Shown here: positions 1-10,549 of the stretch, piece by piece
Numbering within the stretch: the stretch's first letter is position 1
How the letters are laid out: each line of letters opens with the position of its first letter
Assembly: GCA_973895155.1 (NCBI GenBank)
Contig: OZ316895.1
Coordinates: 12,400,001 to 12,464,000, forward strand
Source: Marsupella aquatica
Lineage: Eukaryota > Marchantiophyta
Direction: 5' to 3'
Length of the DNA stretch: 64,000 bases
Notes under the pieces: generated by a model
The model's database searches: none
What the model was told of the DNA's origin: nothing
What the model saw: the letters and a program-made list of their open reading frames with translations, nothing else
Program-made: the position numbers and the translations under genes

Positions 1-600
1 AATGGAGTACCAACTATTTCAATGGAAGATTGGTACCTGCTGCCTTTTTACATGCATTTAAATTGACATAATCTGCTACTGCTTTTTTACGTGCATTTAC
101 CAGAAAGGGAGTACAATGATGTAAGAGAATAATCTTGATAACACCATATGCTGATGCTTTTTAATAGGAATTTTACCACAACAGGAGTACTAATTATATA
201 CAAGAATAATCTGGTATGTGGTGCTTTTCCATGTGCATTTACCAGAAAAAGAGTACCAATACATAAAACTACAATGGATTTTAATAACGTGGCACAATAC
301 ACTATGCTACTCCTTTTTAATGTGCATTTGCTACAAAGGGAGTACCATGCAGGAGCTGGCAATGGAATAGTAGGGTGGTCATCTCCTCTTGGCAAAGGTG
401 GGCCATATATACATAACATTGCCAAAAGAACAAAAAGCCCATCAAGACAGTCAGGATCCCATAGGTAAGAAATCCAATAAAGTGGATTTTCCCTATAGTT
501 GCACATCAAAATGTGACAATATGCTGCATGCTATGCCACTACCATCATTAGCCCTATTATTTAATTTAAATCTCTAAGTGTTATGCTAAACTAGCTCAAT
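1..600. repeat. Degenerate ~80-bp tandem repeats
   Basis: Five or so diverged units follow one another. Each carries a T-rich stretch, the phrase TGCATTTACCAGAAAGGGAG or a close variant, then GTACCA. Units differ by many substitutions and small indels. No credible gene is present; the open frames in this stretch are short, overlap on both strands and follow the repeat phase. The end of the block has a phrase of the type GGTAAGAAACCCAATAAA that recurs at 2.3-2.75 kb. Confidence 0.6.
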
Positions 601-1600
601 ACCCGTGCGTTGCACAAAAGATGTCATGAAAAAAAAGATGTCGTGTTGCCCAAGATGTTGTTAAGAAAAAAGATGTCGTTTCCTCTAAGATGCCATTACG
701 TAAAAAAGAAGTTGTGTCGCCCAAGATGTCGTTCATAAAGAAAATGTCATGTCGCCCAAGATGTCATGAAGAAAAAAATGTTATGCTGCCCAATGTATCA
801 TTGGTAAAGAAAAAATATCTTGTGTCACCCAAGATGTCATTAATAAAAAAGATGTCATGACACCCAAGATGTACTTAAGAAAGAAGATATTGTGTGACCC
901 AAGATGTCCTTCAAAAAAAAGATATCATGTCAACCAATATATCCTTAAGAAAGGAGACACCACGTTGCCCAAGATGTTGTTAAGAGAAAAGTTGTCGTTA
1001 AGTAGAAAAGATGTTGTTAAGACAAAAGTTGCACAAAAGATGGTGTGGTGAGAAAAAGATGTCAAGGTGAAAATAGATGTTGAGTTGAGAAAAAGAAGTT
1101 GGAGTGAAGAAAAGATGTCAAGGAGAGAAAAGATGGCAATGTGAGAAAAACATGTGAAGATGAGGAAAATGTCAGAATGTGAGGGAAAGATGTTGTGGTG
1201 AGATAAAAATGTGAAGGAAGGTTAGACTTCGAGATGAAAACATAATTATGTCAATGAGAAAAAAAGATGTTGAGGTGAGATAAAGAAGTCAAGGTGAAAA
1301 AATATGTCAAGGAGAGAAAAAACATGGCGAGGTGAGAAAAAGATGTTGAGGAGAGAAAATATGTCAAGGGTGAGGGAAAGATGTTGTGCTAAGATAAAGA
1401 TGTCAAGGTGAGAAAAGATGTCAAGGTGAGGAAAAGATTCAAGTCAGGTGAGAAACTATATCAAGGAGAAGAACAAAAATCAAGGACCTAAAAGATGTCG
1501 AGGGTGATCAAAAATTGTTGTCGAGAGATAAAGATGTCAATGTGAGAAAAAATGGCGAGATGAGAAAAATGTGTCAAGGCAAGGTAGAGTTGTTGTAATG
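600..1600. repeat. AAGATGTC-rich degenerate satellite
   Basis: About 1 kb is made of variants of AAGATGTC(G/A) separated by A-rich spacers of roughly 10-35 bases. The first half contains CCCAAGATGTC phrases and the second half GTGAGAAAAAGATGTC phrases, so two sub-repeats seem to abut. It begins just after ACCCGTGCGTTGCAC. A related array in the opposite orientation lies at 24.74-25.14 kb. No gene is visible. Confidence 0.7.
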
Positions 1601-2019
1601 GTGTTTAACAACTCAGACATGCATTGCACATAGAAATTGAAGATGCGAGATAATGGTCACCGCAACATAGAGTCCAAGCACAACTGAGTGATAAAAATAA
1701 TAATTTATTTTAAAATTTTAGAGAAATTAATATTGTATGTATTTTATTTATTCTCAAGTTTTTTCAAAACTTTAAGGTTAATATCCAATTCTTTAAGTCA
1801 CCATTTTAATAATTAGTTTTAAATTAATATTGAATTAATTTTTTATCTTGGTCGGGTTTGGGTAGGTTGTGGGTAGCTTGGGCAGAGGTATTGAGTTTAA
1901 TAGAGGTATGGAAGGATCCTAGGGTTGCAGAAAAAAATTTAATTAAGGGCTAGGATTTGTTCCCATTTTTTCTTGAGTTTATAAATGTACCAGTATATGG
2001 TATTATAGTGACGTATGAT

Positions 2020-2760
2020 AGTTTAGTTACATTTTCTCTCTTTTGTCTCCACCATTAGATTCATTTTTGTGTGAGAAGTGCATACAAGAGAGTTAGTTAC
2101 ATTTTTTGTCTTTCGTCTCCACCAATTTATTCTAGTTTTGTGTGAAAAGATTTTCTGTACTTTTGCTCCACACAGTATTTAATTTGCTTTTTGGTTTATC
2201 CATTCTATGTATTGATTACTTCTTTTCTTGGCCCTGTATTTTTGAATGACAACCATGTATAAAAAGGCGCAACCTTGTATAATAGGAGTTAATAAGTATC
2301 TGGCTATCAAGGGGTTAACCCATAAAGAGGGAGTCCATGATCCAATAGGTAAGAAACCCAATAAACCTGGATGTCAGGATCCCAATCTTACTAATAAATT
2401 GCTATGCAAAGTTACTTTCCGGGGCTATGGTCTAGAATGAAACTCTCAATAAGGACAAAAGTGGAAATGAGGATGGACCAAAAGAGGGATGGGGCAAAGA
2501 TGAATAGGAAACAACATAATATTCTATTTTATTTGGCGATATATTTCTTGTCTTGGTTAGAATTCTCTACTTGTTTGCGAAAAGACTCTGGTCATGGCCT
2601 CTAATTACGTATCAGGCTAGTAAGTAAGAAACCCAGCATCCAATAAGCAAGAAACCCAATAAAGGGGGATGCCAAGTTTTTTGCAAGATTTTCTTTTGCA
2701 AAAAAAAGAAAGGGGGATGCCAAGTTCCCCAAAGGTAAGAAACCCAATAAAGAGGGACAC
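2020..2760. repeat. Short direct repeats (GTAAGAAACCCAATAAA phrase and a ~75-bp pair)
   Basis: Two imperfect copies of a ~75-bp unit (GTTAGTTACATTTT through TTTTGTGTGA) lie at 2,025-2,140. A ~40-bp phrase with GGTAAGAAACCCAATAAA followed by a GGATGCCA-like sequence occurs several times between 2,340 and 2,760, and once near 460. These look like debris of an unnamed dispersed repeat. No gene is supported here. Confidence 0.5.
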
Positions 2761-2949
2761 CATGTTTGTAGTGATGGCTTCTCACTGGCCAGAGAATAGG
2801 CTATGACTGTGCTACCTCAACAGTAACAACAGCACCCTGGCACGTGAGCTCCGTGCAAGAAGTTGGTAGGAGATTGCCAGGGAGGATTTTCGAGTAGGAA
2901 TAGCACTGGTGAATGATAGGTACTTAATATTACGGAAGGGCCTACTGTA

Positions 2950-3220
2950 GTCAGCAGAGTAGAATGCAGAATGAGAGAGAAGGAGAAGTATTGCCTGAGT
3001 TCCATGTCTTTGGAACGGAGTGGGGCAAATACCAAATTATGGAGTAGACCGTGCAAGCAGAGTGGAGTCGATTTGTCCTTTGGAAAAGATTGGTGCAAAT
3101 ACCAAATTATGGAGTAGACCTCGCAAGCAGAGTGGAGTCCAGAATGAGAGCGAAGGAGAAAGTATTGCCTGGGTTCAATGTCTTTGGAAAGGAGTGGTGT
3201 AAATGCCAAATTATGGAGTT
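2950..3220. repeat. Tandem duplication, ~90-bp and ~75-bp units
   Basis: The sequence CAAATACCAAATTATGGAGT and its surroundings occur three times (near 3,025, 3,093 and 3,200). The flanking AGAATGAGAG..GTATTGCCTG phrase occurs twice. Open frames across this block are by-products of the repeats. Confidence 0.6.
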
Positions 3221-3508
3221 GCCGGACTAGTGAGGTTTCTGTGTCGCTTAACTCATAGTTTTGGCACGTCAATTGACAGTGTCATCCCACTGCCGGATGC
3301 ATTGTGGATGGGTTCACTTGATGCTTCAGCAATGTCATTCAGAATTCAGCAGTATCTACAACATTCGCTCAATTTCAAAATAGCTTCGATGCATACTGGG
3401 ATGTCCTAAGTCCGTTTGGAGGTTTACCAATGCTCCTCCGTTTGACTATTGAAGTTCTTCTCATTTACATCTGGTTTGTCTACTACAGTAGATTCGTAAA
3501 ATGAGTTT

Positions 3509-3815
3509 CTGAGAGTTTCTTCTTCCTTCACGTGGGCTTTCAAGACTCCAGAAATGTTTTCTGTTCACCAAGGTTCTACTAACTTTTCCCCAAATGGATC
3601 AAATCATCACACCTTCGAACAGCATTCCCCGAGATCAATTCAGTGTTCGTCACACAAACGGAGAGAGTTTCTTCTTCCTTAATTTTGGCTTTCAAGACTC
3701 CAGAAATGTTTTCTGATCACCAAGGTTCTATAACACTTTCCCCAAATGGATCAAATCATCACACCTTCGAACAGCCTTCCCCAAGATCAATTTAGTGTTC
3801 GTCACACAAACGGAC
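3509..3815. repeat. Two tandem ~150-bp units
   Basis: The phrase TTTCAAGACTCCAGAAATG through CACAAACGGA is present twice in direct orientation, with a few substitutions and one small indel. Function is unknown. The following 3,816-5,165 stretch holds no gene I can support: its open frames are short and unlike known proteins. Confidence 0.7.
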
Positions 3816-5165
3816 GGACAGTATGACAGCGGATGATCATATTGAGACAGCAAGATGGCAGGCTGGTCGCAGAAAAGTAGCCTTTGTTGACAATTCCTGT
3901 TCTGGTAATTCAATCCCCAAGAGGATTATAAAGCTTCTTTGAAATCCGTAGCTCTGTGTCCTCTCGTCATGGGCAATTGTTGAATTTGCGTAGCCAAGGG
4001 GGGGACATGAAGGTCGCGGACACACCTCAGGACATGGCATTCGATACTCAACCTCTGAGCCCAGGATAGATTCGGTCCCGTTTTGCACATTGAGCCGAAT
4101 AAAAGTGCACATGTGTTCCCCTGAAACTTTCCACCAAAGTAATTGAAATGGTTACAGAGCTTTACAAGGAACCATTCCAACGTCGACAATAACAAATCAG
4201 ACTACCTCTACACCCGCTGAAGTGTTGATTCCAATAAGCCGTCCGAATCATGATCCTGGTGGCAAACCCAAGACATTGACCTAGACCTTGGACTAACATA
4301 AGGATATTTCCGTGGTCAATAATGTTGCTTAGATCATTTAATTCCTAGAATAATTTTAGATCAAGAAGTTCTGCCCCTGCTTTCAGACCAACAGTGTTGG
4401 AGTCGTTTCTAGCTGCACAACACTTTTCTCGCATCGCTCTTATGAAACAAGAGCATCATGAATGACCCCATTAAACTGCGTACTACCTTTCTCAATCTCT
4501 TCTAACATTAGTTGTGGGGATGCTATCCTTCGCTGCGGACGGATTTGCTACAGCACCCTAGTCCATCTTTTCTCAATTCCAAGTAAGAACATTCTGCAAC
4601 AAGACCACTCCCCGATCGACAGCACGGTTGACGCTGCTGTAGTTATTTAATTGGCCCCTCAAGATGGATTCCAGAAATAATGAAATCAATAGACAATGAG
4701 CCCTTCCAGCTTCTACCACAACTCTGTAAGCGTTGTAACACATTAATCTTTCAACGAGTGAACCCCTCTTATTGCTAATTAGTTACGATCATGCTATAAA
4801 CGAGATGACATATTCTCGCCAATGAGCTGAACCTCAAAGTTATGAGACGGTTCCCCAGCAGCAGCCCCGTTGACCTACTGCACCCTCATCACCCCAGTCG
4901 CTCCTTCCGTCGTCAGCTGGGCACTCCACTTCCACAAGTTTTTAATCGCTGTACCATATAGTGTTGGCGTCCTCCAGATATTTCTCCCCATCTCCCGGTG
5001 CCTACAGAAGATCTTTCCCAGGGTCAAAACCTTCGTCTGTACATCTGATAGGTCACTCTCCAAAGTTCTGGCATGCTGGAGAAAAATGGTTGGCCAAGTT
5101 CTTGCCTTGCATGAAGACAGCCTAATTAGATTTGAATGATTGGATTAGAACGTGTGCCGCTCGGC

Positions 5166-6560
5166 CTAGCTCAAGATCGTATCGGTCATTGCCATAAGAA
5201 GATCGACGGTGCCAATCTCTATTTTTCTGGCAAACAAATATTGCCCATCATTTTTCGTTTGAATGTCCCTTATGAGTTCCCAACTGATATCGTCCCGGTT
5301 GTAGGTCACAGGATGTTCCGACACGTAATCCGGCCACTCCACATAGGTTAAGCTCGTTCCAGTAACTCCATCTGGGTCCACGATGTTGAAAAAGGTGGGA
5401 TAGTAGTGCTCATCCGTTCCACAAAAATAAATTACGCACTCGTGATCAAAATGGCTCCAGTACCTCATGTAGTGCACATCCTGCAATATCATTAGAGCAT
5501 GCCGCCGAAGGTAAACAAACCACTGTGCAGCCTTTCGGAATTGATCAAACGTTATCTCCGGGAGCATGACGTCCTCCCCTCCCTCTCGTCCCGTGTACCT
5601 CTCCCACATCACGGACTCGTTCACAATCTGCTCCAAAAAACTCTGCCTCGAGGAAGTGATCACCTGGTACACGTGATCGAAGCTCCGGATCGGAATGCAT
5701 TGGCCAGAAAGCAGGACAAAATATGCGTTCGCCGGGTCATCCAGCATGGCATTCGCTATCAACCTGTTGGACGCCAAAACCAGCGAGGGACTCCCTCTAT
5801 ACGCCTTCTGGCTCGGAATTAAACGATTGTAAAATATCTTGGACGTTTTGTTGAAAAGATTGGGGTCGAACGGATCTGCGTGCACATAGACGTTGTACAA
5901 ACCTTCCTTGCCCTCGAAGAACTTATTCCACAATGGCTCAAATGGGAGCGAGGTGGTGATCATGAACAGAAATGCAATCTTCCCCTTGCCTCCGGGGACA
6001 GCAGCATCAGGAATTGAGCCCGAATCGTTGTTCCGGGCACAGAAGGTGTCACAGGATTCGGTTGAGCCTGATCGAAGCCGATACTTCATGCTCCTCCCTG
6101 GCAACCCGTCATCAATCTTGGAGCAGTCTATCTCCTTCCCATATGGAGTCTTCTTCGTTCTATGCTTCGACTCAGCAGCTATCACTCTACCGTACAGCTC
6201 GCGATCTGTCCAGTTGTGCAGAAGCGACGCTTGCTTCACCGGTTTCAGCTCGTCAACTATGTCACATTCACAACATGTCCGCACTTCCTCATTGATCAAT
6301 GCCGGGCTAAAGTCTTTGGTTCCGACAAGCATATCTGGATCCGCTAAAACGGGATGCATAGTAGAGTCTGGGTTAGTGTTTGGCAGGGTTAAGGTGGAGA
6401 AGGAGGCCGCTTGATCTACAGGACCGTGTGAACGATTGGCATTCAAAGCTACATGAGCCACCCATTGCCACACCACAAACAAAGTGAATGCCGCGACGCC
6501 GAGCATAGGAAAGAACGATACCATATAGAGAGGGGGCTTAAATACCTTCGACGTCCTCAT
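5166..6560 (-). CDS. Core-2/I-branching beta-1,6-N-acetylglucosaminyltransferase-like protein (GT14)
   Basis: The single exon encodes 464 residues from ATG (minus strand, 6,560) to TAG. Residues about 12-39 form one hydrophobic segment behind a short basic N-terminus, as in a type II Golgi membrane protein. A low-complexity stem follows to about residue 190. The Branch domain of family GT14 covers about 194-430 and shows the family landmarks in order: a KIAFLFMI strand, NVYVHADP, a LLSGQCIPI segment, an AAQWFVYLRRHA segment and DEHYYPTFF. Plant members are Golgi glycosyltransferases; some act on arabinogalactan-protein or other wall glycans, but the acceptor here cannot be told from sequence. 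The reading frame has no break and there is no sign of an intron. The cysteine-rich stretch in the stem (about 96-99) may make disulfides. I am sure of the family and unsure of the substrate. Confidence 0.88.
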   Translation of the reverse strand: MRTSKVFKPPLYMVSFFPMLGVAAFTLFVVWQWVAHVALNANRSHGPVDQAASFSTLTLPNTNPDSTMHPVLADPDMLVGTKDFSPALINEEVRTCCECDIVDELKPVKQASLLHNWTDRELYGRVIAAESKHRTKKTPYGKEIDCSKIDDGLPGRSMKYRLRSGSTESCDTFCARNNDSGSIPDAAVPGGKGKIAFLFMITTSLPFEPLWNKFFEGKEGLYNVYVHADPFDPNLFNKTSKIFYNRLIPSQKAYRGSPSLVLASNRLIANAMLDDPANAYFVLLSGQCIPIRSFDHVYQVITSSRQSFLEQIVNESVMWERYTGREGGEDVMLPEITFDQFRKAAQWFVYLRRHALMILQDVHYMRYWSHFDHECVIYFCGTDEHYYPTFFNIVDPDGVTGTSLTYVEWPDYVSEHPVTYNRDDISWELIRDIQTKNDGQYLFARKIEIGTVDLLMAMTDTILS

Positions 6561-7300
6561 GGTTGTTTTATTTAATCATCCTCCCTTCACCACCTCATCG
6601 TACAGGACACCCCTCCTTCTGCTGATCCTGCTGCTGCTGGATGGATGCAATGCACTAATTTCCCATGCCTCCTCCCACTCCCCTGAATTTTTCCGACAAC
6701 TTCACCTCCTGCTGCTGCTGCCTACAGTGCAGGAGGCACAGGGGCTTCAAGAGATTAGCCGATCCATTCTACAGTATGGCCACCATTTCAAGGATTCCCG
6801 AGTAAAGTGAGGGCTCTTCCTAACAAACTTGCAATCCGTCGGCCGAGAGAAATCGGAAGGAACAGATTCTTAATTTTTTCAGTCGCTTGTTCGACCGTGA
6901 TAACTGGGAGTCCCGATTGCCGCAGAGACATTCAAGTAAACTGCACGAGCCATCACTGCAGAAACATTAGTACTTCAAATTCAAAGATCAGTGAATGATC
7001 GAAATGCCCGTGCACTGACGAGACACTGATTCGACCTAGTTGCGAACGACTTGACCGAGACAGAGAGTTCACTCACAGACCCTCAGATTGCTGCGGGGAG
7101 CTCTATCAAACCGTCTCAATCTAGCCCACCTAGTTGCGAAGGAAGGATTGAAAAGTTGACGGATCGAAGGCGCTCCGAAAGACTGAGGAGTGCGTGCAAC
7201 GAATTGAAGAATTGAGGAATCGAAGGGGTTCCGAAAGAGTGAGAGGAGTGCGTGCAGGAGAGAGCACGACGAGAGGCAACGCTACTGCACATACGCGTTC
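6561..7300. other. Presumed 5' region of the GT14 gene
   Basis: This gene-less stretch lies immediately upstream of the minus-strand GT14 start. It has CTGCTG-rich runs near 6,620-6,725. I see no clear TATA box or other site I would defend. The promoter is placed here only by position. Confidence 0.3.
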
Positions 7301-7354
7301 GGAGCCCCGACCGAAGGCTGTAGAGTAATAAGTGCTGTAGCTTCCACTGAGGTC

Positions 7355-7560
7355 AGTGCATTCTCTTCTCTTCTCTTCTCGTCTCTTTGCCTTTTTGGCT
7401 TTTCTGTTGCTCTTCGCTTCGCTTCGCTTCGCTTCTCTTCTCTCCCCTCCCCTTTGCCTTTTTGGCTTTTCTGTTGCCTCCCTTGAGCCCCTTTGATTGT
7501 GGCCTTTTGGCCTTTTCTTGTTGCCTCCTTTGATTGGGCCTTTCGCCCTGGGACCATGTC
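7355..7560. repeat. Pyrimidine-rich low-complexity tract
   Basis: Runs of CTTCT and CTTCG (for example TTCGCTTCGCTTCGCTTC near 7,415) alternate with CCTTTTTGGCTTTTCTGTTG copies. One strand is almost pure pyrimidine for over 100 bases. The long lysine- and arginine-rich frames on the minus strand are products of this composition, not genes. Confidence 0.7.
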
Positions 7561-7917
7561 TCCTGGATGGGAGCCTTTTGGTTTTTTGGCACTTTGTGTG
7601 GTGTAAAGTCCTGTTTGGAGTGCATTATGGGATATAATGCCCCCAAAACCGAGAGCTTCCTCTTCGAGCCATTATTGCCCATAATGCTCAAAAGACAAGA
7701 CTTTAGTACACCTACAGGCTTGACTGCTTGAGTGATTTTTATTTCATCTAACTTTAATAAAAGTAGAGGAGAAATTTACCAAAGGTATGATCCAGATCTT
7801 GCCGGGCATTCTGCTCCACAATGCCCTCAAAAATACGAAAGGGAAAATCACCAAGGGTATCAAAATGTAATAGGGAGGCTTCAAAGTTTGCTTCAACTTC
7901 TCTTGAGAGCAGTCTAG

Positions 7918-8003
7918 GCTGCTAACCTCCAGAAAACAAGGCTGAAACTAGGGCCAGGTGCTGCCAACCTCCAAAAAACAAGGCTGAAACTAAGGCCAGG
8001 TGT
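7918..8003. repeat. Tandem ~45-bp duplication
   Basis: The phrase AACCTCC(A)AAAACAAGGCTG followed by AAACTA(A/G)GGCCAGGTG is repeated back to back. No gene is associated with it. Confidence 0.65.
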
Positions 8004-8026
8004 GTTTTTGGGCATGAGTAAGCATA

Positions 8027-8046
8027 GGGGGGGGGGGGGGGGGGGG
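8027..8046 (+). repeat. Homopolymer of 20 G
   Basis: An uninterrupted G run of 20 bases as given. Its length is error-prone in any assembly. Similar C runs occur at 12,687-12,704 (18 C) and 14,126-14,140 (15 C). Confidence 0.9.
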
Positions 8047-8689
8047 CAAAGGTAAATTTGAGAGGTGTTGTAAAAGCTGTAGAAGTAACGGAAGATATGA
8101 GTTATGCAGTTAGCAAAAAAGCCCGGGTAAAAAAGTGCGGTAACCAATTCCGTGTACGCACCGTGAACTCTCGGCTCAACTAAAAGCCCGCATCTTCTAA
8201 AGTTTGAGATGCCCTAATTGTACAATAAGATCTTCTTTGCTTTGCTTCTGACAGTGCTCCGCTTGGGCCCCTTGTGGCCAAAAGTATGCTCGGATGGACC
8301 ACTCCCATGAACCTTGCAACCCGGATAGACTAGGCCAGTGACTAAGCTATCTAGTAGGATTGACAATATGATGCACATGAGGAGGTCTCAAAACTCAAAA
8401 TTTGATAGATTTTAACTACTAAGCTACAGTTAGAAATTGGTCATATGCCATGACCATAAGTTACTCTAAAGGCTAGTGAGAAAAAAAAAACCCCATGAAA
8501 AGGCTATGGCTATTTGTTTATGGCCAAAAGCCATCATCACCAACTATTAAGCTTTTGAGACTCCCCACTAATGCATTATACAATATGACTAGGGAGGCCA
8601 CTGCCAGTGGCCATTATTAGACCTTGATATAGATATAGGTAGGTATGAAAAGCAAAGTGGCCAAATGGAAGACCAAAATCTAAATAATT

Positions 8690-10030
8690 TGTGCAAAAAG
8701 TGGCTTAGCTAAACTTTCACTGAGGTGGAATCTACTGAGTTTTTGCCGCTTTAAGAAATGTTGAGCTCATCCTACTGGTCGGCTTGTTTGAAAGCAATAG
8801 ACGCACCTCTGGAAAATTTGTCATCCAAATCTAGAAATATTGGTACAAACAGTCATTTCATGGTTGAGACTACTTTAAAAGTTGAAAAAAATGAAATACA
8901 TTTCAAGTGATGTTTTACGTAGGGTTACGTAAACAACTGTGGTAAGAGAGGCACTCCCAGTCTACTCTGCATGCATGTCTGACCGACCCACCCACCCACC
9001 CACCCACCCAAATAAATAAATACACACACACACTCTTTAGAACTCGCCAGCCTTTCAGACAGACAGCCGGACAATGTCAAGGCACTCAATATTGGTACAG
9101 TAGGTATCCGATTCACCCGTCCCTTGAAATAGAGATATGCTCCTATCAAGATGAGCAGCTTCATATTATTTACAAGGTTTTTCATAGTTTGCCAAGGTGC
9201 CAATGCCATCTTGTAAGTAAAACACTTTATCCAATTTTCCTATGAATTTCAGCCATCAGATCTTCCCAGATTTAAGGATTGCCATTAGATTCTAGCTACT
9301 CTGGTCTGTGACTAGGTGAAAAAAAAACTATTAGTCTAGCTACTCGGGTCTGTGACTAGGTGAAAAAAACTGGCTAATTGAAGTCAGAATTCCTACCTAA
9401 TTTCTGCCAACAGTGGCTAAGCTTTTTCAAAGAGGTGGATTCTCCTGAATTGTTGGCACTGGAATGCTAGAGGAAGGTGCCAGCTTATTATTTAATTTTT
9501 GCCAGAGTGGCAAATGTACAGTGTGTGAAGGAGAAGATGCTCAAAGATTCTCAAAGGAAAAGATGCTCAAAGATTCTCTATTCAGTTATTTTCCTGACTG
9601 TCAGATTTCCCTGATTTAAGGCTGACTGTTAGATTCTGGCTAAAGGGAGGGGCCTGGGATTAGGTGAAACACTGGCATGAGAGAGCAAAATAGTAGCAAT
9701 TTTTTGCCAAAAGTGGCAAAGTATTTTTGGGAAGGTCCAATTGGGCGAATTTTTGCCACCTAAAAAAAACACTGGAAGGTGCACCTCTCCCGATTGCATG
9801 GATGTGCCGAATCTTGTTGATGCATCAAGTGCAACTCTCCCAATTTCATGGGACTGTTGGATCTCGCTTAAACCACGCCTTCCCATACAAAAGGGCCCAT
9901 TCTTGTCTGGCAATTGTTCATTACTGTTCGCTGGTGAACAGTGTATTCGTTTTAAAAGTGGAGCACAAATGAACACCTAGTGAACCTGAATGCATTTTAT
10001 TATGAGGGGCACGGGTTACCATTAGGTACC
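8690..10030. repeat. Copies of a dispersed repeat family (three in this block)
   Basis: Three related segments begin near 8,690, 9,240 and 9,590. They share, in order, a CAGATTTCCC..GATTTAAGG phrase, a GGTCTGTGACTAGGTGAAA phrase, GCCAAAAGTGGCAAAG-like text, a GGTGGATTCTCCTGAATT-like text and GGTGCACCTCTCC. A further diverged copy lies at about 23,510-23,720. The third copy runs on to AGTGAACCTGAATGCATTTT and GGGGCACGGGTTACC, a tail also found in altered form at 20,090-20,220. No open frame is shared, so this is probably a non-coding element (SINE- or MITE-like). Confidence 0.55.
8986..9034. repeat. Compound microsatellite (CCCA)n-(AAAT)n-(CA)n
   Basis: About six CCCA units are followed by three AAAT units and six CA units. 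It lies inside the dispersed-repeat block. Confidence 0.9.
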
Positions 10031-10058
10031 GATCAGTCATCAGACTGTACTCTTGAAC

Positions 10059-10440
10059 TTATTTCGTGTCTTTTGATCTTTTCTTCTCCGCCTCTTTTCG
10101 AATTGTGGGTTGCAAAACTTTCTGCAGCAAGCGTACTTCATGAGTAAAGCTGTTGATAAGCTGTCTGTTTCCGAAAGCGTCCCACATGTGTGGAGAATAT
10201 GAATGAGTTTGATTATGTACCGGGTACAAGTTTCTGGTGAGTGCTTCAGCGCCATCTTCCTTGACTACCACGATGTCCACCGTGCAGCGCCCATTTACTT
10301 CCACCACTCTCCATTCCATGACATGGCCGTGCTTTCCACCGCCGCCAGCCGGTCTCTTGAGGATCTGCTCTCTCAAGGGTCATTGAGAGAGTTCGAAGAG
10401 ATGGACAAACACCACAAGATGTCATGTTGTTAGAATCCAT
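10059..10440 (-). pseudogene. Small unrecognised reading frame, interrupted by a single-base shift
   Basis: On the minus strand an ATG at 10,440 opens a frame. After about 25 codons it would have to slip by one base, near 10,376 in the run CTTGAGAGAGCAG, to continue into a second frame that stays open to TAA at 10,059. The second frame reads like a protein, with an alternation of charged and hydrophobic residues (ILKRPAGGGGKHGH, then VMEWRVVEVNGRCTVDIVV) and a lysine-rich end. I do not recognise the family. It could be a small gene with an assembly error, a recent pseudogene, or the terminal exon of a gene whose splice acceptor lies at about 10,366. Confidence 0.35.
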
Positions 10441-10505
10441 TCCGTGGTATCAGTCAGCTAGCCGGATGAGGATTCTTGCATTTGTCGATCCGGAATACAA
10501 ACGAC

Positions 10506-10545
10506 CAGAACAGAACAGAACAGAACAGAACAGAACAGAACAGAA
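10506..10545 (+). repeat. (CAGAA)8 microsatellite
   Basis: Eight perfect CAGAA units lie just upstream (minus sense) of the small frame at 10,059-10,440. Confidence 0.95.
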
Positions 10546-10549
10546 CACA

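Noticed and set aside
5499-6414. Plus-strand frames inside the GT14 gene
   Set aside because: They are shadows of the minus-strand gene, which carries a complete recognised domain.
7282-7691. Lys/Arg/Glu-rich frames on the minus strand
   Set aside because: They are translations of a pyrimidine-rich simple-sequence tract and overlap each other in different frames.
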